From Pseudomonadota bacterium (GTDB lineage Bacteria > Pseudomonadota > Gammaproteobacteria > Burkholderiales > Rhodocyclaceae): a stretch of DNA of 64,000 nucleotides. This document shows, one piece after another, positions 55,433-63,374 of this stretch. A program made the position numbers and the translations under genes. The stretch lies in assembly GCA_029776255.1 (NCBI GenBank), contig JAKOTN010000033.1:62001-126000 (forward strand), given 5' to 3'. The notes under the pieces were generated by a model that saw nothing but the letters and a program-made list of their open reading frames with translations, made no database searches and was not told the DNA's origin. Within the stretch, counting starts at the first letter, position 1; every line of letters begins with the position of its first letter.

Positions 55433-56866
55433 ATGACACACTCTCGACTGCTTTACGAACGACTTGCGGAAGACTTGCAGGAGTTCATCGTTGCCGGCAA
55501 TCTTCGTCCGGGTGAGCGCCTGCCTTCGGTGCGACGCTTGTCACAGGAACGCCGGCTGTCGGTGTCGACCGTCCTGCAAGCGTTGCGACAACTAGAAGAA
55601 CGCGGACTGATTGAAGCTCGGCCTCAATCCGGCTACTTCGTACGACAGACGAGCGCACCGCGCGCGCAACCGGATGCCCGTGTGACACCGGACAGTCCGG
55701 TACTCGTCGACGTCAGTCAACGGGTGATGCGGGTCTTGCAGACGAGCCGGAAAACCGGCGTCGCACCGCTGGCATTCGCTTTGCCGGCCCCGGAATTGCT
55801 ACCGCTGGCCGCGCTGCAACGCCTCTACGGCGGCGTGGTGCGCCGACACCCGCGCTTGCTGGAAAGCGGTCCTTTCATCCAGCTGGATAACGCGGCCCTG
55901 GTCCGCCAACTGGTGTTGCGCGCGATGGCCTGGGAAAAACCGCCAGCCGCCAACGAATTTGTCATCACCAACTCCTGCACCGAGGCGCTGGCCCTTTGCG
56001 TGCGCGCGGTGACCCGCCCCGGCGACACCGTCGCCGTCGAATCGCCTGCGTATTATCTGATGCTGCAATTGCTGGAAACAGCCGGTTTGAAGGCGCTCGA
56101 AATTCCCACCGACCCACGCACCGGCTTGTCGATCGAGGCGCTCGATCTGGCCACGCGCGACGGCAAGGTCGCGGCCTGCCTGCTGGTACCCAACGCCAGC
56201 AACCCGCTGGGCAACATCATGCCGGACGAGCATAAACGCCGCTTCGCCAAACTGAGCGCCGAACGCGGCCTGGCAGTCATCGAGGACGACATCTTCGGCG
56301 ACCTGCATTTCGGCAACGAGCGCCCCCGACCGATCAAGGCCTTCGACAAAACCGACAACGTCATGCTCTGCTCGTCGTTCTCTAAGTGCCTGTCGCCGGC
56401 ACTGGGAATGGGTTTCGTGGCCACCGGCCGCTACCGCCAACAGGTCGCCCTGCAAAAAGCGATCACCAGCGGCGCCACCAGCGCGGTCACCCAACAAGTG
56501 CTCGCGGAATACCTGGAATCCGGCGCCTACGACCGCCACATGCGAACGCTGCGTCGTGACTACGAACGGCAGGTCAACGCCATGCGCACCGCCGTGGCGA
56601 AATATTTCCCCGCCGCCACGCGCATGACCGAGCCACAAGGCGGTCTGGTGCTGTGGGTGGAATTGCCAGCGGAACTGGATGCCGGCGCTCTGTACGATCA
56701 AGCCATCGCCGCCGGTCTGGCCTATGTGCCGGGCGAACTCTTCTCGGCCAGCGGCATGTACCGCAACTGCCTCCGCCTCAACTGCGGCAACCCGCACACG
56801 CCGGCAATCGACGACGCCGTCCGGCGGCTTGGCGCGCTCATGGCCCGTCACTTGCGCGCGCCGTGA
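55433..56866 (+). CDS. MocR-type regulator: GntR helix-turn-helix fused to an aminotransferase-like domain
   Basis: The 477-residue protein joins an N-terminal winged helix of GntR type (about 5-70, LRPGERLPSVRRLSQ and SVSTVLQALRQLEERGLIEA) to a fold-type I aminotransferase domain (about 115-470). The PLP lysine is present in SSFSKCLSP, and EDDIFGDLHF carries the cofactor-contacting residues, so it can bind PLP. Such proteins act as transcription factors that sense PLP or an amino compound. The ATG at 55433 fits the start of the GntR domain; a GTG at 55352 would add an unrelated tail and lies before the operator boxes. Confidence 0.92.
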   Translation: MTHSRLLYERLAEDLQEFIVAGNLRPGERLPSVRRLSQERRLSVSTVLQALRQLEERGLIEARPQSGYFVRQTSAPRAQPDARVTPDSPVLVDVSQRVMRVLQTSRKTGVAPLAFALPAPELLPLAALQRLYGGVVRRHPRLLESGPFIQLDNAALVRQLVLRAMAWEKPPAANEFVITNSCTEALALCVRAVTRPGDTVAVESPAYYLMLQLLETAGLKALEIPTDPRTGLSIEALDLATRDGKVAACLLVPNASNPLGNIMPDEHKRRFAKLSAERGLAVIEDDIFGDLHFGNERPRPIKAFDKTDNVMLCSSFSKCLSPALGMGFVATGRYRQQVALQKAITSGATSAVTQQVLAEYLESGAYDRHMRTLRRDYERQVNAMRTAVAKYFPAATRMTEPQGGLVLWVELPAELDAGALYDQAIAAGLAYVPGELFSASGMYRNCLRLNCGNPHTPAIDDAVRRLGALMARHLRAP

Positions 56867-56905
56867 TCGCGCGGCCAGACCAGACCGCGCATCGCCCATG
56901 ACGCC

Positions 56906-57547
56906 TCACTCGTCGATCGGCACGCGCTTGAACGCCTCGCTGGCTTCCAGCCGATCCGCCAACCGCTCAAGCGCCGGGAAATGGCCGCTTGGCCACTCGT
57001 GCGGCAAGACGTGGCGGACGAAGCCGATAGCGACAGCGGTACTGATGTCGGCCTGCGTCAGACCGTCGCCGAAAAGGAATTCGCCTGTCAATCGCTCCTC
57101 GAGCATGGCGAAGGCCTGTCGCATCTGGTCACGCAAACGACTGCTCCAGTCCGGCCACTGCCGGTCGACCGGCCGTTTACGTTCGTATTCCATGGCCACC
57201 GCTTTTTCGACGGCAATCATCGCCAGCGTCGTCAATTGCAGCACCTGTCGCCGCGCCGCGCCGGCGCACGGCGTTAACGGTAGCAGACCGCGCTCGACGG
57301 CCAATTCGTCAAGATAGTCAAGCAGATAAGCACTTTCATACAAGGTTTCGCCGTCCGGCAGGGTCAGCATCGGCACCTTGAACAGCGGATTGATCGGCCG
57401 CATCGCCTCCATGTGCCGAAAGACCGATAGCGACAGATGCTCGAAAGGTATCTCATATAAAAGCATGCTGATCGCCACGCGCCGCACGAACGGCGAATCG
57501 TACAAACCGAGCAGTCGATGCGACTCACCAAGGGCGGAATCATTCAT
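56906..57547 (-). CDS. Glutathione S-transferase family protein
   Basis: The 213-residue protein has the thioredoxin-like N-terminal domain (GLYDSPFVRRVAISM, the cis-proline segment FKVPMLTLPDG, then the ESAYLLDYLDE glutathione site) and the helical C-terminal domain with FGDGLTQADISTAVA. It probably conjugates or reduces small electrophiles with glutathione. The ATG at 57547 has GGAG at good distance. It is convergent with the MocR-type gene and lies 36 bp downstream of the second DUF2917 gene on the same strand. Confidence 0.9.
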   Translation of the reverse strand: MNDSALGESHRLLGLYDSPFVRRVAISMLLYEIPFEHLSLSVFRHMEAMRPINPLFKVPMLTLPDGETLYESAYLLDYLDELAVERGLLPLTPCAGAARRQVLQLTTLAMIAVEKAVAMEYERKRPVDRQWPDWSSRLRDQMRQAFAMLEERLTGEFLFGDGLTQADISTAVAIGFVRHVLPHEWPSGHFPALERLADRLEASEAFKRVPIDE

Positions 57548-57583
57548 TTTCTTCTCCAATTGTTGAGAAATTTTTGCAACGCG

Positions 57584-57937
57584 TCAGGCAAGCCGCCACA
57601 CGTTGCCAACGCTGGCAACCGTCGCCCCGTCAACAAAAAACCGGGGCCAGCGCCAGGGACGGACACGAGCGGCTGGCGGCGTCAAGCGGATTCTGGCTGT
57701 CGCCGCACTGTTCGCGGCCCCCCGGCGCCAGGCTTCGACCACCACCCGGCCCGCTCCGGCAACGCGATACGCGTCACCGGGAAGTAGCCAAATATCTGGA
57801 TCGCCATTGATATTCCGCTCCTCCGTCAGCCATAGGCTATCGCTCAGCGAGGTCAAGGTCCAGCCGGCGATCCCAGTGAAAGACGCGGCTTCCGTCGCCG
57901 CGACCGCTACCTCGATGGATGGCAAAAGAATGACCAT
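57584..57937 (-). CDS. Second DUF2917-like protein, divergent from a LysR regulator
   Basis: The 117-residue protein shares the DUF2917 pattern with the gene at 54933: a W-T-x-T-S segment, LWLTEERNINGDPDIWLLPGD and the following Y-R-V segment (about 27-67). The C-terminal third is Arg/Pro/Trp-rich and less conserved. The start at 57937 has a near-perfect AAGGAGGTG ribosome binding site; a longer frame to 58033 is rejected. It is followed 36 bp downstream by the GST gene, so the two probably form an operon, and is divergent from a LysR-type gene. Function unknown. Confidence 0.7.
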   Translation of the reverse strand: MVILLPSIEVAVAATEAASFTGIAGWTLTSLSDSLWLTEERNINGDPDIWLLPGDAYRVAGAGRVVVEAWRRGAANSAATARIRLTPPAARVRPWRWPRFFVDGATVASVGNVWRLA

Positions 57938-58027
57938 GAGCACCTCCTTTCCGGCCTCGCCGGCCGTTCGTCGTTGAAAAAGCGTCCCTATTTTCACGAC
58001 CGACAGCGACACGATCAAGCGAATTGT

Positions 58028-58046
58028 TCTCACGCGACATGTGAGA
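58028..58046. promoter_or_regulatory. Inverted repeat upstream of the LysR-type gene
   Basis: TCTCAC (58028-58033) and GTGAGA (58041-58046) form a perfect 6-bp inverted repeat with a 7-base spacer, 11 bases before the regulator start codon. A further TTTCAC half-site follows at 58050. The site lies between the divergent DUF2917 and LysR-type genes and is a candidate autoregulatory operator. Confidence 0.4.
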
Positions 58047-58057
58047 TAATTTCACGA

Positions 58058-58981
58058 ATGATCGATTCTCGACGAACCCCGCCACTGGGTGGCTTACGTG
58101 TTTTCGTTGCCGTTGCCGAAACCGGCAGCGTCACCGCCGCCGCCGCGCGGCTGCATCTGACCCATGGCGCGGTCAGCCACCAGCTTCGGCAGCTTCAGGA
58201 CTATCTCGGCGTGGCGTTGGTTGAAAAGCGTGGTCGTGGTTTGAAGCTGACGGATCAGGGAGCGGCTTACGCCGAACGCCTGTCACGGGCGCTGGTCGAG
58301 ATCGACCAGGCCACCGAAAAATTGCTGGTCGCCCGCGACCACCGGCGACTGCGCGTCAGTTGCATGCCCTCCATGGCCGCACGCTGGCTATTGCCCCGCC
58401 TGGGCGCCTTCATTTCGCGTCATCGCGAATTCGATATCGAGGTGCAATCGAGCAATCGCCTGGCCGACATCAAGGGCGGTGAAGCCGACGTCGCCCTTCG
58501 CTTCGGCAGCGGCCACTATCCGGGCCTGAGCAGCCGGCTGTTGATGCGTGACTGGTACTACCCGGTATGCTCGCGAGCCTTTGTCGAACAACAGGCGCTG
58601 ACCGAAGCGGGGCAATTGATCCACCTGCCGCTGTTACGTTCACACGACGAGAACTGGCAACCGTGGTTCAAGGCAGCCGGCGTCGACTGCGAGGAACCGC
58701 GACGCGGCGCCGTTTTCGACGATTCCAGCTTGATGCTGATGGCCGCCGCGTCGTCGCAGGGGGTCGCGCTGGCACGGCACTCGCTGGCTGTCGACGAACT
58801 GGCGAGCGGCCGTCTGGTACGCCCGTTCACGGCGACGGTCGAATCGCCCTTCTCCTACTTCTTTGTCTGTCGGCCGGGCGACGAGCGACAAGCGGCGGTG
58901 ACCGCCTTCCGCGACTGGCTGCTTGAAGAAGCCCGGACCTATCAGCCGCCGGAAAACATGCCGGCGGACACCGCGCCCTGA
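58058..58981 (+). CDS. LysR-family transcriptional regulator, GcvA-like
   Basis: The 307-residue protein has an N-terminal winged helix (about 9-68, LRVFVAVAETGSVTAAAARL and HLTHGAVSHQLRQLQ) and a C-terminal periplasmic-binding-protein-like effector domain. The wording of the effector part (EADVALRFGSGHYPGL, GVALARHSL) matches the GcvA branch. The ATG at 58058 fits the start of the helix-turn-helix; a longer frame to 57974 is rejected. It is divergent from the DUF2917-GST pair, which it probably controls. The effector is unknown. Confidence 0.92.
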   Translation: MIDSRRTPPLGGLRVFVAVAETGSVTAAAARLHLTHGAVSHQLRQLQDYLGVALVEKRGRGLKLTDQGAAYAERLSRALVEIDQATEKLLVARDHRRLRVSCMPSMAARWLLPRLGAFISRHREFDIEVQSSNRLADIKGGEADVALRFGSGHYPGLSSRLLMRDWYYPVCSRAFVEQQALTEAGQLIHLPLLRSHDENWQPWFKAAGVDCEEPRRGAVFDDSSLMLMAAASSQGVALARHSLAVDELASGRLVRPFTATVESPFSYFFVCRPGDERQAAVTAFRDWLLEEARTYQPPENMPADTAP

Positions 58982-59020
58982 CGGAATTGGCGACGGCCGA
59001 ACGGCGCATTCCTTTTCATG

Positions 59021-59896
59021 TCAAGGTGTTGCCGCCGTTTTCGAAGGCGTCGAAGTACCTGGCGCAAGCCCTTCGGGACGTCCATTACCTCGGGCTGGCG
59101 CCGTGGCTTGCGCCGTACTCACGCGCCTGTTCGCCTCGCGAAGAGTCACATGGTCGGTGGCATGGCTACCATCGGTATCCATGCCCTCGATTGGAATTTC
59201 GAAACGCGTTTCGCTGGTGACCGCCACGCCCTCGATCTCGCCGGGACGAAACCGGACCTGCGAAAAGGCATTCACCACCGCCTCTTCAACCGCCGGCGAT
59301 ACGTTGCTCTTGAGCACCTCGACCCGGTCAACGGCGCCGTCGGCACCGACGAAAACCCGCAGCACCACCTTGCCGCCTCGCCCAGCCATGCCCGCGGCGG
59401 ACATTTCAGCGGTCGGAAGCTCCGGCTCGTTCAGCAACTTCGGCGGAACCGTGAGATCCGCGCGCGAAAAATACCAGCCGCCCGCCGGGGAATGAACGAC
59501 GGCTGGTTGCGACAGATAAGCCGGCACATTCGCCTCCAGTCGGCGCTGCCCCAATGCCACCACCAAATCGACGGCAGGCGACGGTTTCGCGTCGCCGCTC
59601 TCCGCCAGCTGCCGCGATTCGGCATCGGCATCGGCATCGACGACCGGCGACGGATCGGCGACATCCCGGGGCGGCTCAGGATCGACAGGAGCGTCGTTCA
59701 CCGGCGGCAGCGGCCGACGCGTCTTGCCAAGAAGGGTGGCGACCATCATCGCCGACGACCTCGGCTGAGCGTCGCCCGATGCGCCTGGCGTGAGGAATGC
59801 GCTCACGCTCAAGTGCAGCATCAATGACGCAAGCAGCGCCACGTACAACCTTCGCCGCGGTGGCGATTCGTGAAAGATGGCCAGTGGGAAATCCAT
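59021..59896 (-). CDS. TonB family protein
   Basis: The 291-residue protein has a short cytoplasmic start, one membrane helix (about 16-36) and a Pro/Asp-rich periplasmic linker (about 60-100). It ends in a TonB C-terminal domain (about 185-250: [19 protein letters not shown] and [17 protein letters not shown]). TonB proteins pass energy from the inner membrane to outer-membrane transporters, but here no exbB or exbD gene is near. The C-terminus runs about 40 residues beyond the usual end in a polar tail. It is convergent with the LysR-type gene and divergent from pilE. Confidence 0.82.
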   Translation of the reverse strand: MDFPLAIFHESPPRRRLYVALLASLMLHLSVSAFLTPGASGDAQPRSSAMMVATLLGKTRRPLPPVNDAPVDPEPPRDVADPSPVVDADADAESRQLAESGDAKPSPAVDLVVALGQRRLEANVPAYLSQPAVVHSPAGGWYFSRADLTVPPKLLNEPELPTAEMSAAGMAGRGGKVVLRVFVGADGAVDRVEVLKSNVSPAVEEAVVNAFSQVRFRPGEIEGVAVTSETRFEIPIEGMDTDGSHATDHVTLREANRRVSTAQATAPARGNGRPEGLAPGTSTPSKTAATP

Positions 59897-60001
59897 TACC
59901 TGCCAACAGAAGGCCGAACCCGGCGGAAACGCGATTTTACTGCGCCAAACGACACGCCCCGTGCCGCTCATCCGCCGTTAACCGCCGTATATCGTCCAGA
60001 A

Positions 60002-60030
60002 TTTGCTCGCCAAACGGCACCGGCTATGAT
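60002..60030 (+). promoter_or_regulatory. Candidate sigma-70 promoter of the pilus operon
   Basis: TTTGCT (60002-60007) and TATGAT (60025-60030) are 17 bases apart and would start transcription near 60037, about 55 bases before the pilE start. No sigma-54 site like that of Pseudomonas pilA is visible in the gap. Confidence 0.45.
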
Positions 60031-60091
60031 TCGTTTGATCGTTCCCGCGTTTTTCCATGCACCCAGGCAGTTACTTAGGAAGACCATCGCC

Positions 60092-60550
60092 GTGAAAAAA
60101 AATGCTGGCTTCACTCTTATCGAGATCCTGATCGTGCTGGCCGTCATTGGCATTCTCGCCGCGATTGCCGTTCCCAGCTACACCGACTATCTCGTCCGGT
60201 CACGTATTCCACAAGCCACATCGGGCCTCGCCGAAAAGCGCGCGCAAATGGAGCAGTTTTTTCAGGATAACCATATCTATTACCAGGCGGCGGCCGGCGC
60301 CATTCCGGAAATAAACTCCGCGGCGTGCGTTACCGACACCACCACCAGCAAATTCTTCACCTTTACCTGCGCCAAGGATGCAAGCACTTATACATTCACC
60401 GCCACCGGCACCGGAGCGATGAACGGTTTTGTCTATACCGTCAATCAAGCCAACGCCAAAACGACCACCATCAACGCGGGAACCGCCCCATCGGGTTGGG
60501 GAACGGCACAGGTGAACTGTTGGGTGACCAGCAAGGGAGGCGGGTGTTGA
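60092..60550 (+). CDS. pilE: Type IV pilin, PilE-like
   Basis: The 152-residue prepilin begins with a short basic leader cut at G before [20 protein letters not shown], the N-methylated hydrophobic helix of type IV pilins. Two Cys pairs occur in the globular part, one of them near the C-terminus, as in PilE-type pilins. The start is a GTG at 60092, with AGGAAG upstream; a longer frame open from 59870 lacks pilin features. It heads the minor pilin operon and is followed at once by fimT, whose start overlaps its stop. It may be a minor pilin rather than the main subunit. Confidence 0.9.
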   Translation: MKKNAGFTLIEILIVLAVIGILAAIAVPSYTDYLVRSRIPQATSGLAEKRAQMEQFFQDNHIYYQAAAGAIPEINSAACVTDTTTSKFFTFTCAKDASTYTFTATGTGAMNGFVYTVNQANAKTTTINAGTAPSGWGTAQVNCWVTSKGGGC

Positions 60551-61128
60551 AAACCTTGCGCGGCTTCAGTTTGATCGAACTCGTCATCGGCATCCTGATC
60601 CTCGGTGTGCTGATGACTCTTGCCATGCCGGCGTTTACGAACTGGTTACGCAACACGAAAGTGCGTACCGCGACTGAATCGGTGCAAAACGGCTTGCAAC
60701 TCGCGCGCGCGGAAGCCGTGCGACGCAACAGCCAAACCCGCTTCAGCCTCGTCACGACCCTCGACGACAGTTGCGCGCTTGCCAATACCGGCCCGCACTG
60801 GGTGGTCAGCCTCGACGGCCCGGCTGCAAAATGCGCGACGGCGCCGTCGGACACCGTCGCCCCACGCATCGTCCAGTCGCGCGGCAACACCGAGGGATCG
60901 GCGACAACAAAAATCACCGGCAGCCAGTCCGCTGTTATTTTCAACGGGCTGGGGCGCCCCACACCGGTACCCGCCGGAAACGTCACCTTCAATGTGGAGA
61001 GCACTAGCGGCGATTCGTGCATGACGGCGGGCGGGCCTGTCCGCTGCCTGCGCGTTGTCGTCACGGTCGGTGGTCAGATCCGCATGTGCGATCCGGCTTT
61101 ACCCACGGCGGATGCCCAGGGATGCTAA
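60547..61128 (+). CDS. fimT: Prepilin-like protein, FimT/GspH type
   Basis: The 193-residue minor pilin has the prepilin peptidase site G before [20 protein letters not shown], then the GspH/FimT globular fold with [10 protein letters not shown], typical of FimT. I start it at TTG 60547, six bases after GGGAGG; a GTG three bases earlier is equally in frame. The start overlaps the pilE stop, so the two are translationally coupled. FimT assists assembly of the pilus tip complex. Confidence 0.88.
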   Translation: MKTLRGFSLIELVIGILILGVLMTLAMPAFTNWLRNTKVRTATESVQNGLQLARAEAVRRNSQTRFSLVTTLDDSCALANTGPHWVVSLDGPAAKCATAPSDTVAPRIVQSRGNTEGSATTKITGSQSAVIFNGLGRPTPVPAGNVTFNVESTSGDSCMTAGGPVRCLRVVVTVGGQIRMCDPALPTADAQGC

Positions 61129-61610
61129 TGAACACCAGACAGAAAACCTATTCGTCACAGGCCGGCGTGATGCTGCTGGAGGCCCTGATCGCCATTTTGA
61201 TTTTTTCGCTGGGCATTCTGTCGCTCGTCGCCTTGCAGGCGACAACCGTGCAACTGACCAGCGATGCCAAATACCGCACCGATGCCAGTCTGCTGGCCGA
61301 CAAGCTGATCGGGCAAATGTGGGCGAGCGGCGGCACGCTGGCGGCGCTGAAGACCAATTTCGAGTCGCCCGACGGCAACGCCTACAAAGCATGGTTGCAA
61401 AACGACGTGACTCACAACAACGCCCTGCCCGGCGTGGTCGCGGAAGCCAACGGCGTCGTTTCCACGTTGCCGACAGTCACCGTCGACGCCACGCCTGGCG
61501 CCACCGCCGGCCAGGTCGCGATCACCCTGTTCTGGCGAACGCCACAAATGAAAGCCAGCGAGCCGGGACATCGCCACGTGGTCGCCACCCAAATCGTCTT
61601 CCAGAATTAG
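61128..61610 (+). CDS. pilV: Type IV pilus minor pilin PilV
   Basis: The 160-residue protein has the prepilin peptidase site in the form G before VMLLEALIAILIFSLGILSL, with the conserved Glu at +5 and the hydrophobic helix. The LLEALIAILIFSLGIL wording is characteristic of PilV. The ATG shares one base with the fimT stop codon. It belongs to the tip-associated minor pilins. Confidence 0.9.
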   Translation: MNTRQKTYSSQAGVMLLEALIAILIFSLGILSLVALQATTVQLTSDAKYRTDASLLADKLIGQMWASGGTLAALKTNFESPDGNAYKAWLQNDVTHNNALPGVVAEANGVVSTLPTVTVDATPGATAGQVAITLFWRTPQMKASEPGHRHVVATQIVFQN

Positions 61611-61612
61611 CG

Positions 61613-62671
61613 ATGACACACTTTTCTCCTCCACCCGCTCATCGCCGTGGCTTCACGCTGGTCGAAGTCATGGTCGCCATGGTCATCGGCATGCTCGGCA
61701 TCATCATCATGATGCAGGTTTTCGCCACCACCGAGGGACGAAAAAGAACCACCACGGGTACCGGCGACGCGCAAAGCAATGGCGCCATGGCGATTCACGA
61801 GCTTCAGCGCGATATTCGCCACGGCGGTTACGGCCTCAACTCGATCAGTCTTCTGAATTGCAGCCTGGCCCTGGGCGCGCCATCCGATGCAACGCTGCCG
61901 GCCCTCGCCCCGGCAATCATCAATCCGCGAAAAGCGGACGGTTCGCTGCTGCTGCCGGCGGGCGACGCCAATACCGATACCCTGTTGATTGCCTTCGGCA
62001 ATAGCGCGGGCTCGCCGGAAGGCGATGCGATCACGCTGGTCAGCGGCAAAGAACTCGCCGTGCATACGCCGGCGAATTTCCTCGTCGGCGACCGCGTGGT
62101 CGCCGCGCCCGGCAGCGCGGTCGCCGGATGCGCGGTGCAAATGACGAGCGTGACCGCCGTCGCCGCGCCCAGGGTCACAGTCGACAGCGCCAACGGAGCG
62201 GTTTCTGGCGGGTTGCTGTTCAACCTCGGCGCCGCACCGGCGGTGCGTGCCTACGCCATCCGTGGCGGCAACCTCGCGGTTTGCAACTACATGCTCAACG
62301 ATTGCGGCAAGGCCAGCGACGCCGGCAATACCGCGGTCTGGACACCGATCGCCAACGGCATCGTCGGTTTGCGTGCCCAATACGGCCGGGACACCTCGAA
62401 CCCGATGGACGGCAGCGTCGACATTTGGGATCAGACCACGCCAGCCTCCGCCTGCGCCTGGATCGGGGCCTCGGCCCTGCGGCTTGCCGTCGTGGCCCGC
62501 AACAGTCAGGTCGACAAGGGCGAGATCACCGCGACCGCTCCCACCTGGGAAGGTAGCGCCGACACACCATTCGACCTGAGCGCCAAAGACAACTGGAAGA
62601 ACTATCGCTACAAGGTTTTTGAAACCGTCGTACCGGTACGCAACCTACCCTGGATGGCAAAATGTTCGTAA
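61613..62671 (+). CDS. pilW: Type IV pilus minor pilin PilW
   Basis: The 352-residue protein has a basic leader and the cleavage site G before FTLVEVMVAMVIGMLGIIIM, followed by a long globular domain typical of PilW, with the ELQRDIRHGGYG stretch at about 60-71. It is the largest of the minor pilins. The start is an ATG two bases after the pilV stop; its end overlaps pilX by ten bases. Confidence 0.9.
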   Translation: MTHFSPPPAHRRGFTLVEVMVAMVIGMLGIIIMMQVFATTEGRKRTTTGTGDAQSNGAMAIHELQRDIRHGGYGLNSISLLNCSLALGAPSDATLPALAPAIINPRKADGSLLLPAGDANTDTLLIAFGNSAGSPEGDAITLVSGKELAVHTPANFLVGDRVVAAPGSAVAGCAVQMTSVTAVAAPRVTVDSANGAVSGGLLFNLGAAPAVRAYAIRGGNLAVCNYMLNDCGKASDAGNTAVWTPIANGIVGLRAQYGRDTSNPMDGSVDIWDQTTPASACAWIGASALRLAVVARNSQVDKGEITATAPTWEGSADTPFDLSAKDNWKNYRYKVFETVVPVRNLPWMAKCS

Positions 62672-63321
62672 ACGGAAATCGTTACCGTCGCCCGCCCCGC
62701 CTTGCGGGAGCCGCCCACCCGCGCCGCCGTCAGCACGGCGTCGTATTGATGGTGGCGCTGATCATTCTGGTGGCGATGACTCTCGCCGGCGTCGCGCTGA
62801 TTCGGTCGGTGGACACCGGCAACGTCATTGCCGGCAATCTGGCTTTCCACCAGGCGGCGACCAATGCCGGCGAGAGAAGCACGCAGTTGGCGATGGTCAA
62901 CTGGCTTGCGCCGGGCAGCGCACCCAACGTAAGCACCTTGGATGAAGACAAGGCGGAACAAGGCTATGTCGCTTCCAGGGTCGATCCGGCGGCAGGCGTC
63001 TCCTGGGATGCGTTCTGGAATGCCCTGCAGATCAAGAAGATCGCCGCGCCAACCGGCGGGATCTGCCCGAGCGACGCCAATGCCGATATCGCCTGCAACA
63101 AGGTGGAATACGTCATCCACCGACTTTGCGCAACGAATGGCAAGCCCAATACCGTTAACAATCCTTGTACACAACCGCCACCGGGCGCCTCAAGCGGCAG
63201 CAGCCAAAGCGTCGGCAACAGTGGCAACCTTGCGAGCAAGCAGGTGTACTACCGGATCACCACCCGTATCGAAGGTCCACGCCGAACCGTCAGTTACATC
63301 CAGACCATCGTCGCGATGTAA
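62662..63321 (+). CDS. pilX: Type IV pilus assembly protein PilX
   Basis: The 219-residue protein has a basic leader and the hydrophobic segment VVLMVALIILVAMTLAGVA (about 27-45). It lacks the usual G-F-T-L-x-E motif, as PilX proteins do. AATNAGERSTQLAM at about 65-78 is also typical of PilX. A long Gly/Ser/Asn-rich stretch precedes the last strand. It acts in pilus assembly with PilV, PilW and PilY1. Confidence 0.88.
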   Translation: MFVNGNRYRRPPRLAGAAHPRRRQHGVVLMVALIILVAMTLAGVALIRSVDTGNVIAGNLAFHQAATNAGERSTQLAMVNWLAPGSAPNVSTLDEDKAEQGYVASRVDPAAGVSWDAFWNALQIKKIAAPTGGICPSDANADIACNKVEYVIHRLCATNGKPNTVNNPCTQPPPGASSGSSQSVGNSGNLASKQVYYRITTRIEGPRRTVSYIQTIVAM

Positions 63322-63374
63322 AGAAGAGCAGCCAACACCCCGCTGGAAGCCATCTCCGCCTACAGGACTGTGCC

